In this document: positions 28,758 to 38,372 of the stretch, piece by piece
Layout: each line of letters starts with the position of its first letter
Numbering within the stretch: position 1 is the first letter of the stretch
From: Lachnospiraceae bacterium
GTDB taxonomy: Bacteria > Bacillota > Clostridia > Lachnospirales > Lachnospiraceae
Length of the DNA: 64,000 nt
Reading direction: 5' to 3'
Assembly: GCA_024698715.1 (NCBI GenBank)
Contig: JAILRA010000033.1
Coordinates: forward strand, 165,133-229,132
Position numbers and translations under genes: made by a program
Notes under the pieces: generated by a model
Seen by the model: only the letters and a program-made list of their open reading frames with translations
Told to the model about the DNA's origin: nothing
Databases searched by the model: none

Positions 28758-29826
28758 ATACTGCGTAATCCTTGTAAGCTTCATCGCAGATCGCTCTGCA
28801 GAAACTGTTCGAGTCCTCGTTTTCATCCAGTATCCAGGATGTTTCTACCCGGGTTGTTCCGTATCTGTCCAATATATCGTACACCTTTTTTATAAGTGCA
28901 AGCGGAAGCCCGGAGCCTCTGTATTCATCGAGCACGGCGTATTCCATTACCTTGGCTGTTTTGATCTTCTTGTTGGATATCTTATTCTTAAAAAAATGTT
29001 TGGTACCGAATATCTCTCCGGGTTTTGCCAGTTCGTTATAGTCGGGATACCAGAGGATAAATCCCACGGGTTTTTCATCTTTAAAAGCATAGATCAGAGA
29101 ATCAGGTCTGATAAAAAGAAACAGTTCCCGAAGCATCTCTTCATCATCTTCGTATTCTCTGTGATAGTAGTATCTGTGATTGTCAAAACACAGATTGTTA
29201 AGATCGGTATAGATCTTTGAATCTTCCTTAAAACGCTTTTTGTCAAATTCACGGAATTCATATTCCCTGTCGAGTTTATCGATCACTCTCTTATATCGCA
29301 AAAGCCTGTCATCCAGAGTATGAGTGTAATATGAATTCAGTTTAATCTTCGAGCAGCTCAAATTGCGAAAATAATCGTTGTAAAAATCCGGATTGCCGGG
29401 TGACGAAAAAGAATTACACCCGTCAAAATGAGAATCAAGCAGTCCGATTCCGTAATTAACATGTCCGCAAAGCCCGATCACGAGTTTCCCGCAGCCTTTT
29501 GTTCTTCCGATCCGTTCCGCTTCTTCCACTATCTTTTCCACTGCTTTTTCTTCGTTCGGAAGCGATTCGAAAAAGCAGAGCTGAACATATTCGGGAAGAG
29601 ACGGTGCAAAGGCAATAACACCCTCGCAGAGTATCTCATCTTTATCGTCTTTTATCATTACCGGAGTAATGCTTAGGCTCTTCGTAAAATGAAGTTTTCC
29701 GGAAAAGATCTCGGTCAGCATGAAATAACTGTTGTCAACATACATCCCCGATCCCGAATAGAGTTTCTTTCGGAAATTAAGGAATTCTTTCTGCAGTTTT
29801 TTGTTATCGGCAATAACAGTTTTCAT
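28738..29826 (-). CDS. GNAT-family N-acetyltransferase-like protein (YghO-like layout)
   Basis: A 362-residue cytosolic protein. The N-terminal half has the pattern of YghO-like double-GNAT proteins: LCFFESLPNEEKAVEKIVEEA, then a KGCGKLVIGLCGHVNYGIGLL strand-turn and a DFYNDYFRNL segment. The C-terminal half (about 215-350) has a GNAT acetyl-CoA-binding pattern, with YAVLDEYRGSGLPLALIKKV containing the R-G-x-G-L pyrophosphate loop. It starts one base inside the end of the ACP gene, so translation is coupled. It could use acyl-ACP or acetyl-CoA. It is the second GNAT-fold enzyme in this operon, adjoining the FemAB-like one; the pair may act in sequence. No known substrate. Confidence 0.75.
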   Translation of the reverse strand: MKTVIADNKKLQKEFLNFRKKLYSGSGMYVDNSYFMLTEIFSGKLHFTKSLSITPVMIKDDKDEILCEGVIAFAPSLPEYVQLCFFESLPNEEKAVEKIVEEAERIGRTKGCGKLVIGLCGHVNYGIGLLDSHFDGCNSFSSPGNPDFYNDYFRNLSCSKIKLNSYYTHTLDDRLLRYKRVIDKLDREYEFREFDKKRFKEDSKIYTDLNNLCFDNHRYYYHREYEDDEEMLRELFLFIRPDSLIYAFKDEKPVGFILWYPDYNELAKPGEIFGTKHFFKNKISNKKIKTAKVMEYAVLDEYRGSGLPLALIKKVYDILDRYGTTRVETSWILDENEDSNSFCRAICDEAYKDYAVYEKEIR

Positions 29827-30068
29827 TAATGTCCCGCTTCTTTTGTTACGCTTTCAATGTAATCACACATCTGACCGACGGTCTCAATCTGTCGGTACTT
29901 TCCCTCTTCAATCTCTATTCCCAGAGTTTCTTCCGCTATGCATACCAGTTCCATCAGATCAAAGGAATTAAGCCCCAGGTCAGCCTTAAGCCGCTGTTCG
30001 GGACTGATCTGTTCTATATCGTAATTTTCTTTTAATATCTTTTGAATCCTGCCGTAAATGTCTTCCAT
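29826..30068 (-). CDS. Acyl carrier protein
   Basis: An 80-residue acidic four-helix carrier protein. The phosphopantetheine attachment serine is Ser35 in LGLNSFDLMEL; the residue before it is Asn where most ACPs have Asp (DSL). It is much less acidic at the N-terminus than fatty-acid ACPs, which suggests a dedicated pathway carrier rather than the housekeeping one. It lies 24 bases downstream of the acyl-activating enzyme gene and overlaps the GNAT gene by one base. This placement implies that the ligase loads it and the GNAT-fold proteins unload it. No phosphopantetheinyl transferase is encoded nearby. Confidence 0.9.
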   Translation of the reverse strand: MEDIYGRIQKILKENYDIEQISPEQRLKADLGLNSFDLMELVCIAEETLGIEIEEGKYRQIETVGQMCDYIESVTKEAGH

Positions 30069-30092
30069 TCATTGTTCCTTTGTATTGTCATA

Positions 30093-31736
30093 TTACATAT
30101 AATTATTTCTTATGATCTTCTTTGAGCTGTTCTTCTTAAGTTCTTCTATTCGCGTCTCCCAGTCGTCAATCCTCATATACAACGGAAGCGTGTCGTTTAT
30201 TTTACCGATATCCTCTTTCAGATGAGATTCACTCTGTTCTTCCGAAAGAACAATGATCGCATGGATGATATTGCTTCGTCCTCCCGATTTTTTGGGAACC
30301 ACAAGGCTCTCCTTAACGTAAGGGATCGTGTTTATCCTGCTCTCGAGATATTCGGGAGCAACATTTTTGCCGTTTTCGAGTATGATAAGATTTTTCTTTC
30401 TTCCCGTAACAAAGATCACTTTTCCGTCCGTATAACCGATGTCACCGGTCGCAAAATATCCGTCCCTCATACATGCTTTTGTGGCCTCTTCGTTCTTATA
30501 ATAGCCAAGCATCACACATGGACCTTTTACAAGGATCTCACCGTCCTCCGCGATCTTCACGTCAATATGTTTCATTATGGTTCCGGCACTTCCGGGAACA
30601 TTGTTTTTGGTACGGCTTACCGCTATGGTTGGCGAGCATTCGGTGAGTCCGTATCCGTTAAGGATCGTAATACCGATCTCATCAAATTTTCTTACGTATT
30701 CCGCATTCAGCAGTGCTCCGCCGTTTACCACGAGCCTTAATCTCTCACAGATGATCTTTCCGAAAAAAACATGCCTCAGATCTATTCCGAATTTTCTGAA
30801 AAAAGAACAGATCTTTATGGTCCTGTAAAATGTTTTTTCTTTGTTCTGCTTCTTAACTTCCCTGATGATGTTATCGTACATTCCCTCGATGACCATGGGT
30901 ACGGCTCCAAAGAAAAACGGGTTGAATGTTTTTATATCTTTAAGCAGATATTTCGTTTTCAGATTGAGACAGAGCGTGGTGCCGTTGTACAGAGTAGCCA
31001 GTATACAGGGATTGAATCCGTACGTATGGTTCATAGGGAGAAACGCAAGCGTCGGATCTTCCAGAACATTGTTTTCCAGGGTTCCGCGGATATTGGTTAT
31101 CACATTGTACTGTGACAGCATAACACCTTTCATTTCACCGTCGGTACCGGATGTTGACGCAAGAACCGCAAAACGGTCCTTATCGGTGTGTTTTACGGAA
31201 TCCAGGAATTTTTTTATCAGTTTGTTTTTATCATCGGTAACCGCATCATCACCGCCGTAATTAACGTTTCCGTCAAAATGTAAAAACGGAGCCTGCGTAC
31301 GATCGTCGATATTAATGATCTTTAAGGATTCTTGGGTCAGGAATTTACCGTTTTCGTCCTTAAATTTTGATACCGTTTCGTCGGTAACAAACAGAATGTC
31401 CAGATCGAATTTATCAGTGCATTTTAACAGGATCTCCGAACTGAGTTCCTTATCGAGCGGAACTATGACATTATCCATGACCGTTGCAAGATATATCGTG
31501 ATGTATTCATATCTGTTTTCGGAAACGATCCCGATATGTTTGTTTTTTAAAGTGTTTTCACGAAAGAAGCTGTCGATTAGGGCAATACGCCAGACCATTT
31601 CCCCGTAGGAAATGTCAACGATCTCTTCCTTTTCACGATACCTTATCGCCGTTTTCAGAGCACTCGTTTCAAAGCGACCCTTTAGCATCTCATGAAAATT
31701 GTCATATATAATTGTATCAAGATACGGGTAATCCAT
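30093..31736 (-). CDS. AMP-dependent acyl-CoA/acyl-ACP synthetase
   Basis: A 547-residue ANL-superfamily adenylating enzyme. Motifs: STSGTDGEMKGVMLS (P-loop-like A3, about residue 190), FLPMNHTYG (A4), NGYGLTECSP (A5), ATGDIGY (A7), GRKKNLIILENGKNVAPEYLE (A8 hinge) and NSSKKIIRNNY at the end with the catalytic lysine. It activates a carboxylic acid as acyl-AMP and passes it to a thiol, here presumably the phosphopantetheine of the adjacent ACP, although CoA is possible. It lacks a signal peptide and membrane helices. It begins three bases after the membrane-protein gene and is a core gene of the cluster. Chain length of the acid cannot be judged from sequence. Confidence 0.9.
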   Translation of the reverse strand: MDYPYLDTIIYDNFHEMLKGRFETSALKTAIRYREKEEIVDISYGEMVWRIALIDSFFRENTLKNKHIGIVSENRYEYITIYLATVMDNVIVPLDKELSSEILLKCTDKFDLDILFVTDETVSKFKDENGKFLTQESLKIINIDDRTQAPFLHFDGNVNYGGDDAVTDDKNKLIKKFLDSVKHTDKDRFAVLASTSGTDGEMKGVMLSQYNVITNIRGTLENNVLEDPTLAFLPMNHTYGFNPCILATLYNGTTLCLNLKTKYLLKDIKTFNPFFFGAVPMVIEGMYDNIIREVKKQNKEKTFYRTIKICSFFRKFGIDLRHVFFGKIICERLRLVVNGGALLNAEYVRKFDEIGITILNGYGLTECSPTIAVSRTKNNVPGSAGTIMKHIDVKIAEDGEILVKGPCVMLGYYKNEEATKACMRDGYFATGDIGYTDGKVIFVTGRKKNLIILENGKNVAPEYLESRINTIPYVKESLVVPKKSGGRSNIIHAIIVLSEEQSESHLKEDIGKINDTLPLYMRIDDWETRIEELKKNSSKKIIRNNYM

Positions 31737-31739
31737 CCG

Positions 31740-33023
31740 TCAGTCAGCTTTCTTCGAAAATGTCTCTGTTTTTTTATCTTCAGTCATCGACGCTATGGCC
31801 GTAAGAAGTGCGAAAATGCATACCGAAAAGATCCTGCATGTAAACATACTGTGTTCAGACGAATGATTCTGTGTAAGGAACCACCATGCAAAAGGATATA
31901 CCGCTACCGGCAGGAAAGGGATCAGGGAAGATATGCCCTCTTTAACATTCTTTATCCGTTTTATCAGAACACACAAAACCATAATGGCGATCAGGCATGT
32001 TAAAACCGCAAATCCCCGGTTTGCATACTCTCCGAGATTGCTTTTTAGAACCTGTAAAAATCCGCTCCCTCTCGAATAACCCTCCGCACTCTGAGTTCTC
32101 TCCGATATGGTATGCAGTGCATCTTTTATCGTTGTACAGTCGGACAAAACATCCGCAATTATCCATTTGGATGCCCACATCCAGATATATCCGAATCCCC
32201 ATTCCGCCGAATAAACAAGCGTATGCAAAAGACTCTCTTTAGCTTTACTCTTGTCCGAATAAAGACATACGCAAAGAGGAAAACCGAGGGTTACGATTGG
32301 ATACGTCAGAAAATCAAAATATGAGGTAAACATACCCAGGATCAGAAAATAAAGACATAATGCTTTTTTCTCTTTCAGATAATCTTCTTTCAATAAAAGG
32401 AAAATAACACTGAATAAAGTGATATATAAACAGATGCTTAAAGAAAGTGATGCAAAAGTACTTACAAAATATAAAAAAGGAAGCGAGAAAAGAAATGCCG
32501 GCGCCAGTCCTTTTCTTTTCTTTTCAGTCATAAGGATCACACATATTCCCACACACAAAAGCTGTAATGCCGAATTGAAAAGACGCAGTGAAGAAAGCGA
32601 GAAGATCATAAGAAGAGGCTTAAGAATCACAAGATATCCATGCCAGTATCTCGAATATTCGACTTCGAGCTGTTCTGCTCCGCCGAGATAATCAGCCAGA
32701 GACACACCGGGCATCCATTCATCTTTTGAAAAAGAAGATTCACCCCTGTAAATATGCAGAACACTGTTTAGCAAAGAATGATCTTTATTCTCGTAAATTG
32801 CCTGCTCGAGCATAAGGCAGTCGGTAAAATTACCCGTCAGAGATGCTTTAAAACCGTTTATAAGCATTTCATCATCGAATTCTTCGGAAATGGCGTCCAT
32901 GGACCAGTATACATGTTCCCGCATCGAATCAACCGGAAGAAGAAATGCCGCAATAAGCAGAATCAACCCCAGTAACGGTATTGCAAACAATATGATAATA
33001 TGCTGAAGAATCGTTTTTTTCAC
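31740..33023 (-). CDS. Polytopic membrane protein, about ten helices, first gene of the biosynthetic run
   Basis: A 427-residue integral membrane protein of unrecognised family. The GTG at 33023 is chosen because GAAAGGG lies ten bases upstream (33034-33040); more upstream ATGs (33059, 33089, 33116) lack ribosome sites and would run into the YfcE gene. After the first helix comes an extracellular loop of about 120 residues rich in Asp, Glu and Tyr, then roughly nine helices. This layout (one helix, large loop, many helices) recalls GT-C-type lipid-dependent glycosyltransferases or acyl exporters, but I cannot establish either. It is followed at once by the acyl ligase gene and so probably handles the pathway's lipid-like product. 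Confidence 0.7.
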   Translation of the reverse strand: MKKTILQHIIILFAIPLLGLILLIAAFLLPVDSMREHVYWSMDAISEEFDDEMLINGFKASLTGNFTDCLMLEQAIYENKDHSLLNSVLHIYRGESSFSKDEWMPGVSLADYLGGAEQLEVEYSRYWHGYLVILKPLLMIFSLSSLRLFNSALQLLCVGICVILMTEKKRKGLAPAFLFSLPFLYFVSTFASLSLSICLYITLFSVIFLLLKEDYLKEKKALCLYFLILGMFTSYFDFLTYPIVTLGFPLCVCLYSDKSKAKESLLHTLVYSAEWGFGYIWMWASKWIIADVLSDCTTIKDALHTISERTQSAEGYSRGSGFLQVLKSNLGEYANRGFAVLTCLIAIMVLCVLIKRIKNVKEGISSLIPFLPVAVYPFAWWFLTQNHSSEHSMFTCRIFSVCIFALLTAIASMTEDKKTETFSKKAD

Positions 33024-33078
33024 AGTTTCCGATCCCTTTCCGAAATATGTTTTACACATCCCGTTTTTTGAATTTCTT

Positions 33079-33558
33079 TTACATTTCATGCAGACTGCAG
33101 ACTGCTTTACCGTCATCCGTCAGTTCGATGATACCGTAACTCGGTCTTCCCGATGCCTGACGCGGAAGCGAGATACTTCCCGGATTCATCACCTGCAGTT
33201 CGCCGTCGGTCGAATATGTCGGACGATGCGTATGTCCGAACAGTGCGATATCGCATCCCCGGTCTTTCGCTTCGTCCATTATCCTCCAAAGTCCGCTTGA
33301 AACATTATATGTGTGTCCGTGAGCGACAAATATCCTGTGTCCTTCAAATTCCAGAATGCGTTCTTTCGGCAGATATGTCCAGAAATCGTTATTTCCGGCT
33401 ACTGCAACGAAGGGAACCCTGCAGACAGATTCCATTTCATCTTCGCATCCTTCTGTATCTCCGCAATGAATCACATAATCAATATCTTTAATTTCATCAA
33501 GAAGTTCATAGAAATTTCCCTGATATCTGTGAGTATCGCTCACTACGAGTATTTTCAT
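33079..33558 (-). CDS. YfcE-family metallophosphoesterase
   Basis: A 159-residue cytosolic phosphoesterase with all metal-binding motifs of the calcineurin-like fold in the YfcE/MJ0936 form: SDTH near the N-terminus, CGDTEG, GNND, HGH and GHTH. The length is normal for this small single-domain family, which hydrolyses phosphodiesters with Mn2+ or Ni2+ in vitro; the cellular substrate is unknown. It lies 86 bases downstream of the RdgB gene and 55 bases upstream of the membrane-protein gene that opens the radical SAM cluster, so it may be cotranscribed with either, but its function is housekeeping-like and conserved with rdgB. Confidence 0.93.
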   Translation of the reverse strand: MKILVVSDTHRYQGNFYELLDEIKDIDYVIHCGDTEGCEDEMESVCRVPFVAVAGNNDFWTYLPKERILEFEGHRIFVAHGHTYNVSSGLWRIMDEAKDRGCDIALFGHTHRPTYSTDGELQVMNPGSISLPRQASGRPSYGIIELTDDGKAVCSLHEM

Positions 33559-33644
33559 ATTATTTCCTTAGAATTAACCGTTAATCAGTTTACCGACTGA
33601 AATTACAGCGATAAACATTTGCAAATGATCCGACCGTTATTATT

Positions 33645-34289
33645 TTAAAGGTCTGTATATTTCTCTTTGAGTTCGGAAAGCATCTTTCTGATGGCTTTTC
33701 CTCTGTGACTGATCTTGTTCTTCTCTTCCATTGAGATTTCCGATGAAGTGCAGCCGTATTCCGGAAGCATGAATATTGGATCGTAGCCGAATCCGTTCTC
33801 TCCGGCTTCTTCAAATCCTATATAACCTTCCATCGTTTCCCTGACAACGATCTCATTTCCTTCCAGATCTGTGGAAGAAAGAGCGCAGACGAATCTCGCC
33901 GTACGGTCTTTTATCTCAACTCCGTCCAGTCTGTCGATTATCGCTTTGTTCTTTATGTGATATGAAGTATCCTCTCCCATGTATCTCGCAGACAAAACTC
34001 CGGGCTCCTTGTTGAGAGCATCCACTTCGAGACCTGAATCGTCAGCGAAGACATAAACTTTCTCGTAGTTTACATAATCCTGAGGTTTTTGTTTGAGATA
34101 CTCTTCTCTGACACACCTCGCTTTGATGAGTGAATTTTCTTCGAAAGTTTTTCCGTCTTCCACTATCTCAGGGTCAAGATTTTCATCCGCCATGGTCACG
34201 ATTTCCCAATTTGCAAAATTAAATATGGATTTAATTTCTCTGATTTTTCCCGAGTTTTTAGTAGCTACGATAACCTTGGTTTTCTTCAT
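33645..34289 (-). CDS. rdgB: XTP/dITP diphosphatase (RdgB/HAM1)
   Basis: A 214-residue nucleotide-pool sanitising enzyme that hydrolyses dITP, dXTP and ITP to monophosphates plus pyrophosphate. Motifs: VATKNSGKIREI at the N-terminus (substrate base/phosphate), FADDSGLEVDAL (catalytic acid and metal), PGVLSARY, and GFGYDPIF followed by KNKISHRGKA near the C-terminus. These match the family throughout. The length is typical, with a short insert (EYLKQKPQDYVNYEKV) in the middle. It is paired with YfcE, a linkage often seen in Clostridia. Confidence 0.96.
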   Translation of the reverse strand: MKKTKVIVATKNSGKIREIKSIFNFANWEIVTMADENLDPEIVEDGKTFEENSLIKARCVREEYLKQKPQDYVNYEKVYVFADDSGLEVDALNKEPGVLSARYMGEDTSYHIKNKAIIDRLDGVEIKDRTARFVCALSSTDLEGNEIVVRETMEGYIGFEEAGENGFGYDPIFMLPEYGCTSSEISMEEKNKISHRGKAIRKMLSELKEKYTDL

Positions 34290-34400
34290 TATGTTTTATT
34301 CCTTTTTTTGTGATCACATTCATTATCTGCAGATTTTTAGTGATGATCTCTTTTGTTCTTTCTCAGATTATCCGTTTTTTCATGTCAGATCATTCTTTTT

Positions 34401-35558
34401 TTACGAATCCGAGATTCTCTTCGGAGGTTTCGGACCCATAAACTGATAAAGATAAGTCTTCATCATACCGTTATAGATCTTTCGGTTTTTATCCGCCTTC
34501 CTTCCGATATCCTTTTCAGCTTCCGCATAAGACGTGATCATAAACATCGACCATGAATCCAGAGTGTTAAACCGTTCGCCCAGAGTTTCATAAACGGATG
34601 CAACACTCTCCTTATCCATAAGTCTTTCACCGTAAGGAGGATTTGTGATGATAAAACCGTATTTTTTATGGTGACTCAGTTCTTTGACGTCCCTTGTCTG
34701 AAAATGGATATATTTATCCATTCCGGCTTTTCTGGCATTTTCCCTTGCTGTTTCAACCATTTTGGGATCCAGATCGTATCCCTGAATATCGGTATTCTCG
34801 GGAATTATGATCCTTTCTCTGGCATCTTCTTTGCAGTCGAACCAGGATTTCGGATCGATCAGGTGTTTCCATTCCATGGATGAAAATCTGCGGTTGATAC
34901 CCGGAGCCGTATTGCTTCCTATCAAAGCCGCCTCGATCGGAAAAGTACCCGACCCGCAGAAAGGGTCAATAAGGATCCTGTCCGATCTCCACGGTGAAAG
35001 AAGGATTATGGCTGCTGCCAGATTTTCGGCGATCGGCGCTGCTGCCGTAAGCTGCCTGTATCCTCTTTTATGAAGACTCGTTCCGGTCGTATCCAGTCCG
35101 ACGCTTACAATATCCTTATTGATCATCACACGGATCCCGAATTCGATACCGGTTTCTTCGAAACGGCTTCTTTTATAAAACGAGCCGAGCCTGTCCACCA
35201 TGGCTTTTTTCATTATTTTCTGAATGTCGGTAGGACTGAAAAGCTTACTTTTTACACTTGCGGCTTTTACTACATTGAATTTTCCGTCTTCGGGAATATA
35301 TCTTTCCCACTCAAGTGCTTTCGTTCCCTGAAAAAGTTCCTCAAATGACTCGGCCCTGAATTCTCCGACATTGATAAGAACCCTTTCCGCACTTCGAAGG
35401 AAAACATTTGCGTAGCATATTGCTTCGGCATCGCCTTCAAAATAAACTCTTCCGTCGGATACTCTCGTTATCTCGTATCCAAGATCAAATATTTCTTTTT
35501 TTAATACCGCTTCCATACCGAAATGGCAGGGTGCGATAAATTCATACATTTTCGACAT
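34401..35558 (-). CDS. THUMP-domain class I RNA methyltransferase (RlmL/YpsC-like)
   Basis: A 385-residue SAM-dependent RNA methyltransferase. The N-terminal ferredoxin-like and THUMP region (about 1-160) binds RNA. The C-terminal Rossmann domain contains LIDPFCGSGTFPIEAALIG (SAM binding) and the catalytic NPPYGERL motif of N-methyltransferases. It corresponds to the RlmL N-terminal half or Bacillus YpsC, associated with N2-methylguanosine in 23S rRNA; the exact site is inferred from family only. The 111-base gap before rdgB holds no clear feature. The protein has no membrane or signal segments. Confidence 0.92.
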   Translation of the reverse strand: MSKMYEFIAPCHFGMEAVLKKEIFDLGYEITRVSDGRVYFEGDAEAICYANVFLRSAERVLINVGEFRAESFEELFQGTKALEWERYIPEDGKFNVVKAASVKSKLFSPTDIQKIMKKAMVDRLGSFYKRSRFEETGIEFGIRVMINKDIVSVGLDTTGTSLHKRGYRQLTAAAPIAENLAAAIILLSPWRSDRILIDPFCGSGTFPIEAALIGSNTAPGINRRFSSMEWKHLIDPKSWFDCKEDARERIIIPENTDIQGYDLDPKMVETARENARKAGMDKYIHFQTRDVKELSHHKKYGFIITNPPYGERLMDKESVASVYETLGERFNTLDSWSMFMITSYAEAEKDIGRKADKNRKIYNGMMKTYLYQFMGPKPPKRISDS

Positions 35559-35716
35559 TCTGTATCCTTAAGATCCGTTCTGTATCGTGTTTTTCCATAC
35601 GAAACGAACCCAAAATTACGTTTACCACGCGAAAAACTTCATACAGAGACACTTATTGAATCTTTACTCTCCGATTCTTTCAAAATATACCATAAATGAC
35701 ATTTTTTAACAACAAA

Positions 35717-35746
35717 ATCCCGGACAAACTTTCGTTCATCCGGGAT
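35717..35746 (-). terminator. Terminator of cellobiose phosphorylase
   Basis: ATCCCGGA (35717-35724) pairs perfectly with TCCGGGAT (35739-35746) over a 14-base loop. On the minus strand TTTTGTTGTT follows. It is 22 bases past the stop codon of the GH94 gene. Confidence 0.85.
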
Positions 35747-35768
35747 ATGATTTTACTTAATCCTTTAA

Positions 35769-38252
35769 TTAACCCAATGTTACGACAACATTGTATTCTT
35801 TCTGACCTTCAACAAGAGGAACGATGCATCCGTCAACAGCACTGCCGTTAACTTCCATTGATGCAACACCCTTGCATACATGGTTGGGATTCTTAACCGT
35901 GATGTTGTAGGTAGCGCCACGGTAACGTCTGATGGCTGTAAATCCGTCCCACTCATGAGGAATGGAAGGATTGATGCTAAGTCCGTCAAAATCAGGCTGA
36001 ATACCTAAGATGTACTGTGAAATGGCAACCATGTTCCATGCTGCGGTACCTGTGAGCCACGAGTTTTTGCCCTGTCCGAAGTTCTTGCCTGTCTGACCGA
36101 TATCTGAACCTGCATCCTTACCGCCAATCATCTGACCGTATACATAAGGCTCTGTCTTGTGAATATCGGAAGTCTCCTCTGTAAATGCGGGAGCGATCTC
36201 CGAATAATACTTGAATGCCTGATCGCCGCATCCTGCGTAAGCAGCCGCACAGATGATCCATGCATTGTTATGTGTGAAGATACCTGCGTTCTCTTTGTAT
36301 CCGCCGGGATATGTGGAGATCTCACCGTACTGAATATAGTACTTTGTGAATGCAGGATTGTTAAGTACGAGACCGTACTTTGTATTAAGTCTTTCATCGA
36401 TGGCTGCAAGTGTCTTAAGGTCTGCACCCTGATCCTTGCCGACATCGGACATGATCGCGAAGCCCTGAGGCTCGATGAAGATCTGACCTTCTTCGCATTC
36501 CTTGGATCCCATCTTCTCGCCGTTAGCATCGTATGCTCTTAAGAACCAGTCGCCGTCCCATGCGGATTCCATGATGTTCTTCTTCATCTTGTCGATCTCT
36601 GCCTGAGCCTTTGCTGCCTCTTCGTCCTTGCCGAGGTGCTTTAAGATCTCAACATAGTTAGGTCCCGAATATGTGAAGAGTGCCGCAACCATTACGGACT
36701 CAGCAACCTTGGAGTAACCGCCTTCTGCAGCAAACTTTGGGTTGGTATATGTCTGGAATGATTCACCGGGTGTATCCGAGAAACATGAAAGGTTGATACA
36801 GTCGTTCCAGTCTGCACGCATGGCAAGAGGAAGTCCGTGAGGTCCCAAGTTGTTAACAATGTGATAGAAGGAAACCTTAAGGTGATCAAGCATTGTCTGT
36901 GCAACAGACATATCATTGTCATAAGGTACCATCTCATCAAGAATACCCCAGTCGCCTGTTTCCTTGATGTATGCTGAAACCGAAAGGATAAGCCATAAAG
37001 GATCGTCCGAGAAATCACCGCCGATATCGGCATTGCCCTTCTTGGTAAGAGGCTGGTACTGATGATAGCAGCCGCCGTCAGGGAACTGAGTGGAAGCGAT
37101 ATCTATGATACGTTCCTTTGCTCTGTCGGGAATCTGATGTACGAATCCGAGAACGTCCTGGTTGGAATCTCTGAAGCCCATACCACGTCCGATACCTGAT
37201 TCAAAGTATGAAGCGGAACGTGAAAGGTTGAATGTAACCATACACTGATACTGGTTCCAGATATTAACCATACGGTCAACCTTGTCATCGGGTGTTGATA
37301 CGCTAAGGATACTGAGAAGCTTATTCCAGTAGAGCTTGAGTTCTTTCATTCCTTCCTCAAACTTTTCGGGTGTAGAGTACTTCTCTATCATTGCTTTGGC
37401 TTTTACTTTGTTGATCGTCTTGCCGTCAGCTTCAAACTTCTCTGCCTGAGGCATCTCAACATAGCCGAGGATAAATACGAGAGTCTTGGTCTCACCGGGC
37501 TTAAGTGTTATCTTCTTGTAATGAGAAGCAATGGGTGCCCAGCCGTCTGCGAAGGAGTTGGTTGCTTTTCCTGCAAGAACTGCTTCGGGATTGTTGAATC
37601 CGTTGTAAAGACCGATGAATGAATCTCTGTCTGTATCGTATCCGTCGATCGCATCGTTAACCGAATAGAATGCGAAGTGGTTACGACGGTCTCTGTACTC
37701 TGTCTTGTGATAGATAACCGAACCGTCAACTTCTACACGTCCTGTAGAGAAGTTACGCTGGAAGTTGTTGGAATCATCCTGAGCATCCCAGAGACACCAT
37801 TCAGCAAATGAGAAAAACGCAAATGTTTTATCTGCAGTTCCTTCGTTTGTAAGAACTACCTGCTGAACTTCTCCGTCATAATCCTGAGGAACGAAGAATG
37901 TTACATTAACCTTAAGGTCGTTCTTCTTACCTGTGATCTTGGTGTAACCCATACCGTGACGGCACTCGTACTCATCAAGTTCTGTTTTTACCGGTGACCA
38001 TCCGGGATTCCATACCGTTCCGTTATCATTGATATAGAAATAACGTCCGCCCATATCAATGGGAACATTATTGTAACGATAACGTGTGATTCTTCTGAGA
38101 CGGGCATCTTTGTAGAAAGAATAGCCTCCGGCCGTGTTCGAGATTAAAGAAAAGAATCCTTGAGTTCCAAGGTAGTTGATCCATGGATACGGAGTCTTGG
38201 GAGTAGTGATGACATACTCTTTGTTGGCGTCATCGAAATAACCAAATTTCAT
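35769..38252 (-). CDS. cbp: Cellobiose phosphorylase (GH94)
   Basis: An 827-residue cytosolic enzyme that splits cellobiose with phosphate into glucose 1-phosphate and glucose, saving ATP for a cellulose or hemicellulose fermenter. It is nearly colinear with characterised clostridial enzymes from [16 protein letters not shown] through [20 protein letters not shown]. The general acid Asp lies in MRADWNDC (near residue 485), phosphate-contacting residues lie in the [18 protein letters not shown] region, and an alpha/alpha-barrel plus beta-sandwich layout is expected. There is no signal peptide, so cellobiose must be imported by a transporter not in this window. The gene is monocistronic, with promoter and terminator; codons are C-rich in a way typical of strongly expressed genes here. 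Confidence 0.97.
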   Translation of the reverse strand: MKFGYFDDANKEYVITTPKTPYPWINYLGTQGFFSLISNTAGGYSFYKDARLRRITRYRYNNVPIDMGGRYFYINDNGTVWNPGWSPVKTELDEYECRHGMGYTKITGKKNDLKVNVTFFVPQDYDGEVQQVVLTNEGTADKTFAFFSFAEWCLWDAQDDSNNFQRNFSTGRVEVDGSVIYHKTEYRDRRNHFAFYSVNDAIDGYDTDRDSFIGLYNGFNNPEAVLAGKATNSFADGWAPIASHYKKITLKPGETKTLVFILGYVEMPQAEKFEADGKTINKVKAKAMIEKYSTPEKFEEGMKELKLYWNKLLSILSVSTPDDKVDRMVNIWNQYQCMVTFNLSRSASYFESGIGRGMGFRDSNQDVLGFVHQIPDRAKERIIDIASTQFPDGGCYHQYQPLTKKGNADIGGDFSDDPLWLILSVSAYIKETGDWGILDEMVPYDNDMSVAQTMLDHLKVSFYHIVNNLGPHGLPLAMRADWNDCINLSCFSDTPGESFQTYTNPKFAAEGGYSKVAESVMVAALFTYSGPNYVEILKHLGKDEEAAKAQAEIDKMKKNIMESAWDGDWFLRAYDANGEKMGSKECEEGQIFIEPQGFAIMSDVGKDQGADLKTLAAIDERLNTKYGLVLNNPAFTKYYIQYGEISTYPGGYKENAGIFTHNNAWIICAAAYAGCGDQAFKYYSEIAPAFTEETSDIHKTEPYVYGQMIGGKDAGSDIGQTGKNFGQGKNSWLTGTAAWNMVAISQYILGIQPDFDGLSINPSIPHEWDGFTAIRRYRGATYNITVKNPNHVCKGVASMEVNGSAVDGCIVPLVEGQKEYNVVVTLG

Positions 38253-38314
38253 ACTGTAATCTCCTTAAAATAATTAATGATACAAAGGTCCGTCTGCTCA
38301 CAGACCTGAAGATA

Positions 38315-38344
38315 ATTATACTATATTTTCAGTCTTTTTAGCAA
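38315..38344 (-). promoter_or_regulatory. Probable promoter of cellobiose phosphorylase
   Basis: On the minus strand TTGCTA (38339-38344) and TATAAT (38315-38320) are 18 bases apart. The leader (about 60 bases) includes an inverted repeat, AGGTC...GACCT with inner GTCTG/CAGAC, at about 38287-38308 that could fold as an RNA hairpin or bind a regulator. AAGGAG precedes the ATG. Confidence 0.6.
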
Positions 38345-38372
38345 CGATGTAAGCCCCTATTCTCAACTTTTC

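Noticed and set aside
32112..32691. Plus-strand frames inside the membrane-protein gene
   Set aside because: They are antisense to a gene with clear hydrophobic helices and a ribosome site.
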